A stretch of 64,000 nt of DNA. It comes from Alphaproteobacteria bacterium. GTDB lineage: Bacteria > Pseudomonadota > Alphaproteobacteria > Reyranellales > Reyranellaceae. The notes beneath the pieces were generated by a model that had not been told where the DNA came from, ran no database searches, and saw only the letters and a list, made by a program, of their open reading frames with translations. Shown piece after piece: positions 10,189-18,208 of this stretch. Every line of letters begins with the position of its first letter. Positions within the stretch are counted from its first letter, which is position 1. The stretch lies in the NCBI GenBank assembly GCA_016869975.1, contig VGCZ01000016.1:1-64000 (forward strand), read 5' to 3'. The translations under genes and the position numbers were made by a program.

Positions 10189-11477
10189 GGGCTGATCGCG
10201 CGCACGCGGCGGTCGGCGACGATATCCGCGCGTGTCGATGGCACCACGCGATCGCCGTCCGCCAAGCCGTCGACGATCTCGATCAGCGACGATGACCGCG
10301 CGCCGATGCGCACCGGTATGCGCCGGGTGCGGCCGTCGTTGACCTTGAGGACCCAGGGCTGGGCGGTGTCGGCGTCGCGGACGCAATCGGCCGGCACGAC
10401 CAGCGCTCCGTCGCGGCGCGCCACCTCGATGTCGACCGAGACCGTCATGTCCTGCCGCAGGTAGTCTGGTGGCACAGGCACGCGCAGTCGGACCGCCACG
10501 GCGCCGCGTTGCGCGTCGATCGAGGGGTTGATGTAGCTGAGTTCGGCGTCGAAGGTCCGGCGTGGATAGGCGTCGGCCGACGCCAGGGCCCTCTGGCCAA
10601 TCGACAGGAGACCCAGATTCTTCTCGTCGATCTGGACCTCGATCCAGGTCTCGCCCGCCGGTGCCAGGACCATCAGCACCTTGCCGGGCTGCGCGATATC
10701 GCCACGCTCGACCGAGCGGCTGATCAGCGTGCCGGCCCTCGGCGCGCGGATCACGGTGTACTCGAGTCGTACCCGTGCGGAACGCAAGGCAGCCTGCGCC
10801 TGGGCGAGGGCGGCGCTGGCGACCAACTCGTCGCTGCCGCCGGGCCGCAGGTTGTCCGCCTGCAGCTTGGCGGCGCGCTCTTGCGCGGCGGCGACATCGA
10901 GCGCCTTGCGCGCCTCGTCGAGCTGGGCGCGCGCGACCACGCCGCGGGCGAACAGGCCTTCGACGCGCTCGAAACTCTGCTGCGCGCTGAGCAGCGTGGC
11001 GCGAGCCTGTGCCAGCGTCTCCTCGGCCACCGGGCGCGACATCTCGCGAAGCTGGCGCAGTTTCGCCTCGGCTTGCCGAACCGAGGCCGTCATCTGCTCG
11101 AAATTGGCGCGCGCGTCCTCGTCGTCGAGCTGCACCAGCACCTGTCCCGCGGTGACGACCTGGCCCTCGTCAACCGGCACGTCGAGCACCATCGCGGTGA
11201 CCTGGGTGGCGACATCGACGCGGAACAGCGTTTCGATGCGGCCGCTCGCCACGACCGACTGCACGATGTCGCGCCGCGCCGCGAGGTGAACGGGCGCGCT
11301 TGGTCCCAGAGCCAGCGTGGTTGCGAACCAGCCGACAACGCCGGTCAGCGGCATGACGAGCGCAAGCAGCCACACGTAGTGGCGCCAGCGTCCGATCACT
11401 ACGGTGTTCGCCAACGTGTTGCTTCCGTGCCTGTGCGCGGCGGACCCATGTCGGCCGCCGGGACGACGCTCGGCCAT
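10185..11477 (-). CDS. HlyD/RND-type periplasmic adaptor (membrane fusion protein)
   Basis: The product has one N-terminal transmembrane segment (HYVWLLALVMPLTGVVGWFA), a lipoyl half (MVLDVPVDEGQVVTAGQVLV), a long alpha-helical hairpin rich in Ala, Gln and Glu, the second lipoyl half (APRAGTLISRSVERGDIAQP) and beta-barrel domains. This matches MacA-like adaptors bridging an inner-membrane ABC transporter to an outer-membrane channel. The start is uncertain: ATGs at 11477 and 11495 and further upstream are open, and none has a good ribosome site. I choose 11477 (430 residues). It is the first gene of the three-gene exporter operon and is divergent from the glutaredoxin-DinB gene. Confidence 0.88.
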
Positions 11478-11595
11478 GCGGGGTAGGGCCGCCATGACCT
11501 GGGTCAAGCGGCGCACCGGGTGACTTGCCAGCAGCGGCGGGGCGGGCGAACCTCTGCTGCCGCCTCCCGGGGGCGGACCGCGTGCAAGGAAAGCC

Positions 11596-12357
11596 ATGAC
11601 AGCGCCGCTCCCGTTCAAGGTCTTCTGGCAGCCTGGTTGAACCAGCTGCCTGAGACTCAAGGAGTTTCTATCGGCCCGTGCGGTCGACTACGTATCCGTC
11701 AATGTGCTGGCCGAGCCCGAGGGTCTGGCCGAGTTGCAGGCCCTGGGCGCGCGCTCGGTGCCGGTGCTGTCGCGCGGTGACACGTACACCTACGCCCAGA
11801 GCCTGAAGGCGATCGTCGAGTTCGTCGGCCTGAACGAGAAGACCTCGCCTGACCTGACGCCGGCGGAGCTGTACGCGCGGCTCGACAAGTTCATGGACGC
11901 CGCCATCGCGCTCCTGCCGCTGATGCCGGCCGATCGCCTGGATGTCCACGTCCCCGGTCGTCCGCGCAGCTACCGCCACTTGTCGTTCCACATGTTCCGG
12001 GTGGTGGCGGCGTTCCTCGACGCGATCGACGGCATCACCCTGGTGCAGGACGCCTTCCGCGAGGTGCCGGCCGACGACGCCACGATGGCATGGGTGGCCG
12101 GCTACGGTGCGAAGGTGAAGCAACGCCTCGACGCGTGGTGGGCCAAGACCGCGGATCGCGACGGCACCGGTACGCTGGACACCTATTACGGCCCGCAGAG
12201 CATGCACGATCTGTTCGAGCGCACGACCTGGCACTGCGGCCAGCACGTCCGGCAATGGATGATGCTGCTCGAACGCGAGGGCGTGACGATCGTCCCACCG
12301 CTGGTCGACGCCGACTTCGCCAAGCTGCCGATGCCGCAGAACGTGTGGGATGGCTGA
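11596..12357 (+). CDS. glutaredoxin-DinB fusion, probable selenoprotein (Sec15, UxxC)
   Basis: From the ATG at 11596 (AAGGA five bases upstream) the frame reads MTAPLPFKVFWQPG, then TGA (11638-11640), then TSCLRLKEFLSARAVDYVSV and on without a stop to 12357. The first 75 or so residues form a glutaredoxin fold: the active site would be PG-x-TSC and the conserved cis-Pro is in ARSVPVLSRGD. TGA therefore replaces the first, catalytic Cys of CxxC, giving UxxC at residue 15. Residues about 85-253 are a DinB-like four-helix bundle with candidate metal-binding His (RHLSFHMFR; HCGQHVRQW). DinB/YfiT-type folds include thiol-dependent S-transferases, so a glutathione-linked role is plausible. A stem-loop follows the TGA. 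The alternative is a nonsense mutation. A conventional call would start at GTG 11704. Confidence 0.8.
11641..11668 (+). promoter_or_regulatory. candidate bacterial SECIS element after the TGA of the glutaredoxin-DinB gene
   Basis: GAGACTC (11652-11658) pairs fully with GAGTTTC (11662-11668), seven pairs including one G-U, closing a 3-nt loop AAG. Eighteen bases separate the TGA from the loop, as expected for SelB recognition. The loop lacks G in its first two positions, so the match to the published consensus is incomplete. Confidence 0.55.
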
Positions 12358-12366
12358 CTCTTCCTC

Positions 12367-12391
12367 CCTTCTCCCGCAAGGGGAGAGGGGG
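12367..12391. repeat. family A palindrome between the glutaredoxin-DinB gene and pheT
   Basis: CTTCTCCCGCAAGGGGAGAG sits between two convergent genes. It could form a hairpin in either transcript and so serve as a shared transcription end, although no T-run follows. Confidence 0.6.
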
Positions 12392-12398
12392 ACACGAG

Positions 12399-14798
12399 TC
12401 AGCCGCGCAGTGTCCCGCCGGTCTGCTTCGCCACCTGGGCCACGACCTTCTGGCTGATCGCCTCGATCTCGGCGTCGGTCAGCGTCTTGTCGGTCGGCTG
12501 GATGGTGACGGAGAGCGCCACCGACTTCTTTCCGTCGGGAACACCCGTGCCAGCATAGACGTCGAAGACCTGCGCACCGACGATCATCTGCCGGTCGGCG
12601 CCGCGCGCGGCGCGGGTCAGGGTCTCGGCCGCCACCGTCGCATCGACGATGAAGGCGAAGTCGCGTTCCAGCGGCTGCAACGCGGCGAGCTTCAGCATCG
12701 TGCGCGCCTTGTTGCCCCGCGCCTTGGGCGGCGGCGGTGCGTCGATGAAGACCTCGAAGGCGGCGGCCGATCCGCGCAGGTCGAGCGCGGCCAGGATCTC
12801 GGGATGGATTTCGCCGAAGATCGCGTACGGCCGATCGCCCAGGACCAAGGTGCCGCTGCGGCCGGGGTGATACCAGGCCGGCGCGGTCGCCTTGGTCTGC
12901 AGGTTCTCGACCGGCGCGCCGATCGCCGCCAGCGCCGCCAGCGCGTCGGCCTTGGCGTCGAAGGCGTCGGCGGCGCGCTCGGGCGCGGTCCAGCCGCGCG
13001 CGACCGTCTTGCCGTAGCGCACGCCCGTGGCGACGAAGCGCTGCCCCGTGGGCGTCGGGTTCTGGAAGGTCGGGCCGACCTCGAACAGCGCCGCGTCCTT
13101 CAGCCCGCGTGCCTCGTTGCGGGCGCAGGCCTGCAACAGGTTGGGCAGGATCGACGGACGCATCACGTCGAGATCCGAGGCGATCGGATTGAGCAGCTTC
13201 AAGCCATCGGGCACGCCGCCGAACTTCGCCGCCAGCGCCCCTGACATGAACGAGAAGCTCATCGCCTCCTCCATGCCGCGCATCGCCAGCGCGCGCTTGG
13301 CCTGCGGCACGCGGCGCTGCATGGCGTCACGCACCGGCTTCGGCATGGTCGAGACCTTGGGCATCGACACCGCCGGCAGATGGTCGAAGCCGTGGACGCG
13401 CGCGATCTCCTCGACGAGATCGGCCTCGCCCGCGACATCGCCGCGCCACGACGGCACCGCGACGCTCCACGGGCCGCTGCCGGTGGCCTCGAAACCCAGC
13501 TTGCGCAGGATCTCGACCTGCGCCGCCGGCTCGACCACCAGGCCACCGAGGCTGGTGATGCGATCGGGCCGCAAGGTGTAGCTGCGCTGCCATCCAGGCA
13601 TCGTGCCGCTCGACGTGAGCGCGCTGGCCTCGCCGCCGCACAGCTCGAGGATCAGCCGCGCCGCGACCTCGGCGCCCCACCACACCGACTCCGGATCGAT
13701 GCCGCGCTCGAAGCGATAGCGCGCGTCGGACATGATGCCGAGCTTGCGCCCGGTCGTGGCGACGCTCTTGGGATCGAAGTACGCGACCTCGAGGAACACG
13801 TCGGTGGTCGTCTCCGACACGCCGGAGTGCTCGCCGCCCATGATGCCGCCGATGCCGTGCACCGCTTTCGAGTCGGCGATCACCGCCATGCTCGAGTCGA
13901 GCGTGTAGGTCTTGCCGTCGAGTGCCACGATGCTCTCGCCGTCGCGCGCCTGGCGCATCACCAGATCGCCCGAGAGCTTGGCGACGTCGAAGACGTGCAG
14001 TGGGCGATTGAGGTCGAAGGTCACCAGATTGGTGATGTCGACCAGCGCCGAGATCGGGCGCAGCCCGATGTCGCGCAGCCGCTTCTGCAGCCAGGCGGGG
14101 CTCGGGCCGTTCTTCACGCCGCGGAAAGCGCGGCCGACGACGATCGGGCAGGGCGCGCCTGGCTTCACGTCGTAGCCGTGCGTCCACTTCACCGGGCTGG
14201 CGTAGCCCCCGGCGATCTTGCGCGTATCGGGCAGCTTGCGGCGGCCGAGGCCTGCGGCCTCCAGATCGCGCGCGATGCCGATCACGCCCAGCGCCTCGGC
14301 GTGGTTGGGCGTGGCCTTGATCTCGATCACCGGATCGTCGAGGCCCAGCACCTTAGCCGCCGGCAGGCCAACGGGCGTGTCGGCGGGCAGGTCGATGATG
14401 CCGTCGTGATTGTCGCTCAGCTCCAGCTCGCGCTCGGAGACGAGCATGCCGTTGCTCTCCTCGCCGCGGATCTTGCCGGGCTTCAGGTCGAGCTTGGTGC
14501 CGGGGATGTAGAGGCCCGGCGCGGCGAAGATGCCCTTCATGCCGGTGCGCGCGTTGGGCGCGCCGCAGACGACCTGCACGACGCCGTTGCCGGCATCAAC
14601 CTTGCAGACCCGTAGCTTGTCGGCGTTGGGATGTTGCACGGCCTCGACGACGTAGGCCGTGACGAAGCCCTTGAGCGTCGCGGCGCGGTCGATCACCTGC
14701 TCGACCTCGAGGCCGAGCATGGTGAGCGACTTGGTGATCTCGTCGAGCGAGGCCTGCGTGTCGAGATGCTCGCGCAGCCAGGAGAGCGTGAACTTCAT
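12399..14798 (-). CDS. pheT: phenylalanyl-tRNA synthetase beta subunit
   Basis: The 799-residue protein has the full bacterial PheT order: an N-terminal tRNA-binding (EMAP-like) domain (residues about 40-150, with QHPNADKLRVCKVDAGNG), B3/B4 editing domain, B5 (RDIGLRPISALVDITN lies in the B3/4 part), the catalytic-like core and the C-terminal anticodon-binding FDX-ACB domain (LERDFAFIVDATVAAETL). It pairs with PheS as an alpha2-beta2 enzyme charging tRNA-Phe in the cytoplasm. It lies 184 bases downstream of pheS with two palindromic repeats in between. Confidence 0.98.
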   Translation of the reverse strand: MKFTLSWLREHLDTQASLDEITKSLTMLGLEVEQVIDRAATLKGFVTAYVVEAVQHPNADKLRVCKVDAGNGVVQVVCGAPNARTGMKGIFAAPGLYIPGTKLDLKPGKIRGEESNGMLVSERELELSDNHDGIIDLPADTPVGLPAAKVLGLDDPVIEIKATPNHAEALGVIGIARDLEAAGLGRRKLPDTRKIAGGYASPVKWTHGYDVKPGAPCPIVVGRAFRGVKNGPSPAWLQKRLRDIGLRPISALVDITNLVTFDLNRPLHVFDVAKLSGDLVMRQARDGESIVALDGKTYTLDSSMAVIADSKAVHGIGGIMGGEHSGVSETTTDVFLEVAYFDPKSVATTGRKLGIMSDARYRFERGIDPESVWWGAEVAARLILELCGGEASALTSSGTMPGWQRSYTLRPDRITSLGGLVVEPAAQVEILRKLGFEATGSGPWSVAVPSWRGDVAGEADLVEEIARVHGFDHLPAVSMPKVSTMPKPVRDAMQRRVPQAKRALAMRGMEEAMSFSFMSGALAAKFGGVPDGLKLLNPIASDLDVMRPSILPNLLQACARNEARGLKDAALFEVGPTFQNPTPTGQRFVATGVRYGKTVARGWTAPERAADAFDAKADALAALAAIGAPVENLQTKATAPAWYHPGRSGTLVLGDRPYAIFGEIHPEILAALDLRGSAAAFEVFIDAPPPPKARGNKARTMLKLAALQPLERDFAFIVDATVAAETLTRAARGADRQMIVGAQVFDVYAGTGVPDGKKSVALSVTIQPTDKTLTDAEIEAISQKVVAQVAKQTGGTLRG

Positions 14799-14816
14799 GG
14801 CGCGTCTCCCGTTCTT

Positions 14817-14970
14817 GTCCCCTCTCCCCGCATGCGGGGAGAGGGAGGGACCCGTCGCGCGCAGCGCGATGGGAGGGCGAGGGGCTGAACCAGGTGACGC
14901 ACCGCCGTCGTGCGCAACCTGCGACTCCCCCTCACCCCGACCCTCTCCCCGCTTGCGGGGAGAGGGAGGA
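14817..14970. repeat. two family A palindromes in the pheS-pheT gap
   Basis: CTCTCCCCGCATGCGGGGAG (near 14822) and CTCTCCCCGCTTGCGGGGAG (near 14942) are near-perfect palindromes flanking a short unique stretch. They would lie within the pheST transcript as hairpins, so they may tune expression of pheT relative to pheS. Confidence 0.85.
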
Positions 14971-14982
14971 TTGCGTCGATCA

Positions 14983-16083
14983 TCATCGTCCCAGCCCTCC
15001 GGTGAGGCTCGGCACGTCGAGCGGGTTGAAGCCGTAGTGGCGCAGCCAGCGCAAATCGCTTTCGTAGAAGGTGCGCAGATCGGGGATGCCGTATTTCAGC
15101 ATCGCGATGCGCTCGATGCCCATGCCGAAGGCGAAGCCCTGGAACTCGTTGGGATCGACGCCGCAATTGGCGAGAACGTTGGGATGCACCATGCCGCAGC
15201 CCAGGATCTCGAGCCACGAATCGCCGGCGCCGATACGCAGCTCGCCGCCCTTCCACGAACAGCCGATATCGACCTCGGCCGACGGCTCGGTGAAGGGGAA
15301 GTAGGACGGGCGGAAGCGCAGCGGCAGATCGTCGATCTCGAAGAAGGCGCGGCAGAAATCGGTGAGGCAGCCCTTGAGGTGGCCCATATGCGTCACACGA
15401 TCGATCACCAGGCCCTCGACCTGGTGGAACATCGGCGAGTGCGTCTGGTCGCTGTCGACGCGATAGGTGCGGCCCGGCACGATCACGCGCAGCGAGCCGC
15501 CGGCCTTCAGCATCTTCTGGGTCGCGGGATCCAGCAGCGTGCGCGCCTGCACCGGCGAGGTGTGGGTGCGCAGCACCATCGGCATGCCGTCGGCGCGCGG
15601 CGGCAGGAAGAACGTGTCCTGCATCTGGCGCGCCGGATGATCGGGCGGGAAGTTCAGCGATTCGAAATTGTGCCAGTCGTCCTCGACGTCGGGACCCTCG
15701 GCCCAGACGAAGCCCATCTCGCCGAACACGGCGCAGACCTCGTCCATGGTCTGGCTTAGCGGATGGATATGGCCGACACGCTCGGGCCGCGCCGGCAGGC
15801 TGACATCGATGCGCTCGTTCTCGAGCCTGGCGGAGAGCGCCGCGCGATCGAGCTCGACCTTGCGCGCCGACAGGGCGCCTTCGATCTCGCCCTTCAAGGT
15901 GTTGATCAGCGCGCCGAACTCCTTGCGCTGATCCGGCGCCATCCCGCCGAGCGTCTTCATCTGGCCGGTGACGCGTCCGCTCTTGCCCAGGGCGGCGACT
16001 CGTACGGCGTCGAGCGCGCGCAGATCGCCGGCGGCGCCGATGGCGGCCAGCGTCTCCGCGCGGATGGTCTGGAGATCGTCCAT
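14983..16083 (-). CDS. pheS: phenylalanyl-tRNA synthetase alpha subunit
   Basis: The 366-residue class II synthetase subunit has an N-terminal coiled coil (residues about 1-80), motif 1 region, motif 2 ([17 protein letters not shown]) and motif 3 ([18 protein letters not shown] near residue 310). The ATG at 16083 is chosen because TTGAGGA lies about nine bases upstream; an upstream TTG would add five residues without support. It is the third gene of the rpmI-rplT-pheS-pheT run. Confidence 0.98.
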   Translation of the reverse strand: MDDLQTIRAETLAAIGAAGDLRALDAVRVAALGKSGRVTGQMKTLGGMAPDQRKEFGALINTLKGEIEGALSARKVELDRAALSARLENERIDVSLPARPERVGHIHPLSQTMDEVCAVFGEMGFVWAEGPDVEDDWHNFESLNFPPDHPARQMQDTFFLPPRADGMPMVLRTHTSPVQARTLLDPATQKMLKAGGSLRVIVPGRTYRVDSDQTHSPMFHQVEGLVIDRVTHMGHLKGCLTDFCRAFFEIDDLPLRFRPSYFPFTEPSAEVDIGCSWKGGELRIGAGDSWLEILGCGMVHPNVLANCGVDPNEFQGFAFGMGIERIAMLKYGIPDLRTFYESDLRWLRHYGFNPLDVPSLTGGLGR

Positions 16084-16189
16084 TGGATGATTCCTCAACG
16101 CGATGAGGTCAGGACAACAAAAGGGGAGGCCGGTCGCCCGGCGCTCCCCTTCGCTTCGGATGGTCCCGGCGCGATACCGGGAACGAGGT

Positions 16190-16543
16190 TTAGAGCGCGG
16201 CCCGGGCTTGTTCGACCAGGGCCTTAAACGCCTCGGGCTCCTGCGCGGCGATGTCGGACATCACCTTGCGGTCGAGCACGATGCCGGCCTTCTGCGCGCC
16301 GTGCATGAACTGCGAATAGGTCATGCCGTGCTCGCGCACCGCGGCGTTCAGGCGCTGGATCCACAGTGCGCGGAAATTGCGCTTCTTCGCGCGGCGATCG
16401 CGATAGGCGTATTGAAGGCCCTTCTCGACCTTCTCGACGGCGGCGCGGAAGACGTTCTTGGAGCGGCCCCGATAGCCCTTGGCGAGATCGAGAACCTTCT
16501 TGTGGGCGGCGCGGGCGGTGACGCCCCGTTTGACGCGTGCCAT
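16190..16543 (-). CDS. rplT: 50S ribosomal protein L20
   Basis: The 117-residue protein starts [20 protein letters not shown] and continues with the basic helix [19 protein letters not shown] and the globular C-terminus [20 protein letters not shown]. Length and sequence are typical. L20 is an early assembly protein that in other bacteria also represses its own operon by binding the rpmI leader. It follows rpmI by 16 bases. Confidence 0.98.
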   Translation of the reverse strand: MARVKRGVTARAAHKKVLDLAKGYRGRSKNVFRAAVEKVEKGLQYAYRDRRAKKRNFRALWIQRLNAAVREHGMTYSQFMHGAQKAGIVLDRKVMSDIAAQEPEAFKALVEQARAAL

Positions 16544-16559
16544 ATCCGGTGTCCTCCGC

Positions 16560-16760
16560 TCAGCCGTTGGGCAGGAAGTTGCGCTTGATCTTGCGCGCGT
16601 CGCCTTCGAAGGCGATCACTGTGCCGCTGGCCTGGCGCAGGAAGCGGTTGCCCCGCTTGCGCATGCCGTGACGCTTGCCGGCGACGGGGATCTTCACCTT
16701 CCCGGACGCCGTCAGCGAGAAGCGCTTCTTGGCAGCGCTCTTCGTCTTCATTTTGGGCAT
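16560..16760 (-). CDS. rpmI: 50S ribosomal protein L35
   Basis: The 66-residue basic protein [20 protein letters not shown] continues into [16 protein letters not shown], the canonical L35 pattern. The ATG at 16760 is preferred to the one at 16766 because CGAGGA then lies seven to nine bases upstream. A decayed copy of this 5' end lies at 17236-17349. Confidence 0.97.
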   Translation of the reverse strand: MPKMKTKSAAKKRFSLTASGKVKIPVAGKRHGMRKRGNRFLRQASGTVIAFEGDARKIKRNFLPNG

Positions 16761-16766
16761 TTGCAT

Positions 16767-16880
16767 CCTCGTTCAAATAGTTAGCGCCCCAGAGGGGCGC
16801 TGCCGACGTGTTCGCCGGCCGGATGTTTTCGGGACCGCCATGGCATGCCCTGTACGCCAGGCCGCCCGAAAGGACGCGGG
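16767..16880 (-). promoter_or_regulatory. structured rpmI-rplT leader RNA
   Basis: The leader between promoter and rpmI holds GCGCCCCTCTGGGGCGC (16784-16800), a 7-bp hairpin just upstream of the ribosome site. An outer stem pairs TTTCGGG (16865-16871) with CCCGAAA (16827-16833) around a self-complementary GGCATGCC. Such a leader would suit L20 autoregulation, known in other bacteria, but that is an inference. The whole arrangement is duplicated near 17370-17470. Confidence 0.55.
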
Positions 16881-16909
16881 GTTATACAGAGGCGGGGGGA
16901 GGGACGCAA
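16881..16909 (-). promoter_or_regulatory. rpmI-rplT promoter
   Basis: On the minus strand TTGCGT (16904-16909) and TATAAC (16881-16886) are spaced by 17 bases. Initiation would fall near 16874, leaving a leader of about 110 nt. A second copy of the same promoter is present at 17470-17500. Confidence 0.65.
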
Positions 16910-16928
16910 GACGCCCGGAATGGGCCTG

Positions 16929-17165
16929 TCAGCGTAGCTTGGGCTGGTCCTGGCCGGCCGGCTTGCCCTTGAAGTAGAAGATGCCTTCCTCCTCCATCAG
17001 GCCCCGGCCCGGGCTGGGGGTGCCGCGGGCTGGCGGCTGGCTGCCCGCCTTCGGGCTGCCGCGCGCGCCCTTGAGGGTGCCGCCCTCGTCGCCGCGCGCC
17101 TGGACCTCGTCGCCGGGCAGCGACAGCCCCAGCCCGGCCGCAAGGAGGACCACAATCAGTCGCAT
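16929..17165 (-). CDS. small exported protein of unknown function
   Basis: This 78-residue protein starts MRLIVVLLAAGLGLSLPGDE, a signal peptide with probable cleavage after VQA near residue 23. The mature part is Gly-, Pro- and Lys-rich (GARGSPKAGSQPPARGTPSP) and ends in a short hydrophilic tail. GGGAGGGGA lies about nine bases upstream of the ATG. It lies in the stretch separating infC from rpmI. No family was recognised; low complexity makes homology search difficult. Confidence 0.6.
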   Translation of the reverse strand: MRLIVVLLAAGLGLSLPGDEVQARGDEGGTLKGARGSPKAGSQPPARGTPSPGRGLMEEEGIFYFKGKPAGQDQPKLR

Positions 17166-17235
17166 GGGTGTCCCCTCCCTCGGGCCTGATGGCCACTGTA
17201 TGCGGCACAAACCCAAGCATCCCCGTGAAAAATGA

Positions 17236-17349
17236 TCACCTGCTGGCTTTGTTGTGCCGGTCACGCAGCCGGACGAGCAGGGCGGCCGCCGCAGTGACCG
17301 TCAGCGAGAGGTCATTCTTGGAAGCGTTCTCTGTCGTCCTCTTCGGCAT
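17236..17349 (-). pseudogene. decayed duplicate of rpmI 5' end
   Basis: The frame MPKRTTENASKNDLSLTVTA mirrors the L35 start [20 protein letters not shown] and then diverges, ending after 37 codons instead of 66. Upstream, the rpmI leader hairpin (GCGCCCC...GGGGCGT-like), the TTTCGGG/CCCGAAA stem and the TATAAC promoter element recur in the same order. It is therefore a segmental copy of the promoter, leader and start of rpmI that has lost the rest. Whether it is still transcribed is unknown. Confidence 0.75.
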
Positions 17350-17469
17350 TCGCATCCCGGCCAAATGGAGAACGCCCCCGGAGGGGCGCTGGCGACGTGG
17401 TCGTTGGCTGGGTGCTTTCGGGACCGCCATGGCATGCCCCGTACGCCAAACCGCCCGAAAGGACACGGG

Positions 17470-17500
17470 GTTATACAGATGCAGGGGGAGAGGGGCGCAA
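17470..17500 (-). promoter_or_regulatory. duplicated copy of the rpmI promoter
   Basis: TTGCGC (17495-17500) and TATAAC (17470-17475) on the minus strand match the rpmI promoter boxes, but the spacer is 19 rather than 17 bases, so it is likely weaker. Confidence 0.45.
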
Positions 17501-17859
17501 GGCGCCCCGCCCGCCCCGGCGTCTCAGCGCCTGCCGGTCGGCAGTCCGCTTGCGTCACGCGGACTTCACGCTGCCGCCGCTCTCGTACGTGTTGAAGAAC
17601 GGTGACTTGCCTGTCGGTGACCTGCCTTGACCGGCGCTCTTTGTCGTGCCGGGTTGCCCGTAGCCAGCACGGCCGGCGAGAGCATCAGCGCGCCCGCTCC
17701 GACGACGAAGCCCCGGCAATCGATCGATGTCACGCTTCTCTTCTGGTGCTATTTCGCGGGCACGCAACCGCCCTTGAGTAACTCGAACGACATCGATCTA
17801 CCCTCGGCTGAGGTGTAGCCGGGTGGACACTTCGTGGCTGGCGACTTCGTCGCCGTCGG
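17501..17859 (-). other. degraded stretch with fragments of small exported protein genes
   Basis: No intact gene is supported. Minus-strand frames contain a signal-peptide-like piece (RGFVVGAGALMLSPAVLATG) that breaks into another frame encoding GKSPFFNTYESGGSVKSA. Just downstream of the gene at 17860-18087, in the same frame, is a peptide ending FELLKGGCVPAK. The stretch looks like remains of one or more short secreted proteins. Confidence 0.4.
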
Positions 17860-18087
17860 TCACTTGTTATGCGTGACGATTCCCTTGGGGCCGGTCCCCT
17901 GTTCGGTCCGCCTGATATCTCGTTCTCCCTTATTATCCGTGACGATTCCCTTGGGGCCGGTCCCCTTGGCGGTGACGCCGGGCGGGTTGACGCGGCTGTC
18001 GGTGTCGATGTGCGGAATCTCGGCGCTGGCGAGGCCCGGCAGCGACAGGGCGGAAAGAACGGCGATGCAAATCAGTGTCTGGCGCAT
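17860..18087 (-). CDS. small exported protein with duplicated GTGPKGIVT motif
   Basis: The 75-residue protein has a signal peptide (MRQTLICIAVLSALSLPGLA, cleavage near ASA). Its mature part contains two copies of GTGPKGIVTxNK separated by GERDIRRTEQ. The duplication is visible in DNA as two copies of GACGATTCCCTTGGGGCC. AAGGGGGG precedes the ATG. The stop is TGA, after which the same frame continues for 39 codons to a TAG, encoding CPPGYTSA and GGCVPAK. The gene may be truncated by nonsense mutation or simply end here. Function unknown. Confidence 0.6.
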   Translation of the reverse strand: MRQTLICIAVLSALSLPGLASAEIPHIDTDSRVNPPGVTAKGTGPKGIVTDNKGERDIRRTEQGTGPKGIVTHNK

Positions 18088-18208
18088 CGAAAAGCCCCCC
18101 TTTGTTAGCTTCAATCTATCCTACGAGCGGCACCTCTGTCGCATCCCCAAGAAAATGATCAATCACTCAACAATGCCACGATAAACCTGACGAGAATCTG
18201 ACTTCTGG

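Noticed and set aside
11704-12357. Glutaredoxin-DinB gene starting at GTG 11704
   Set aside because: This removes the glutaredoxin active site, has no ribosome site and ignores the clear upstream frame with AAGGA and matching motif.
13380-14615. Long plus-strand frame antisense to pheT
   Set aside because: Antisense shadow; pheT is unmistakable.
17860-18087. Third selenoprotein
   Set aside because: TGA at 17860 has no redox context and its hairpin is too close; kept only as a weak observation.
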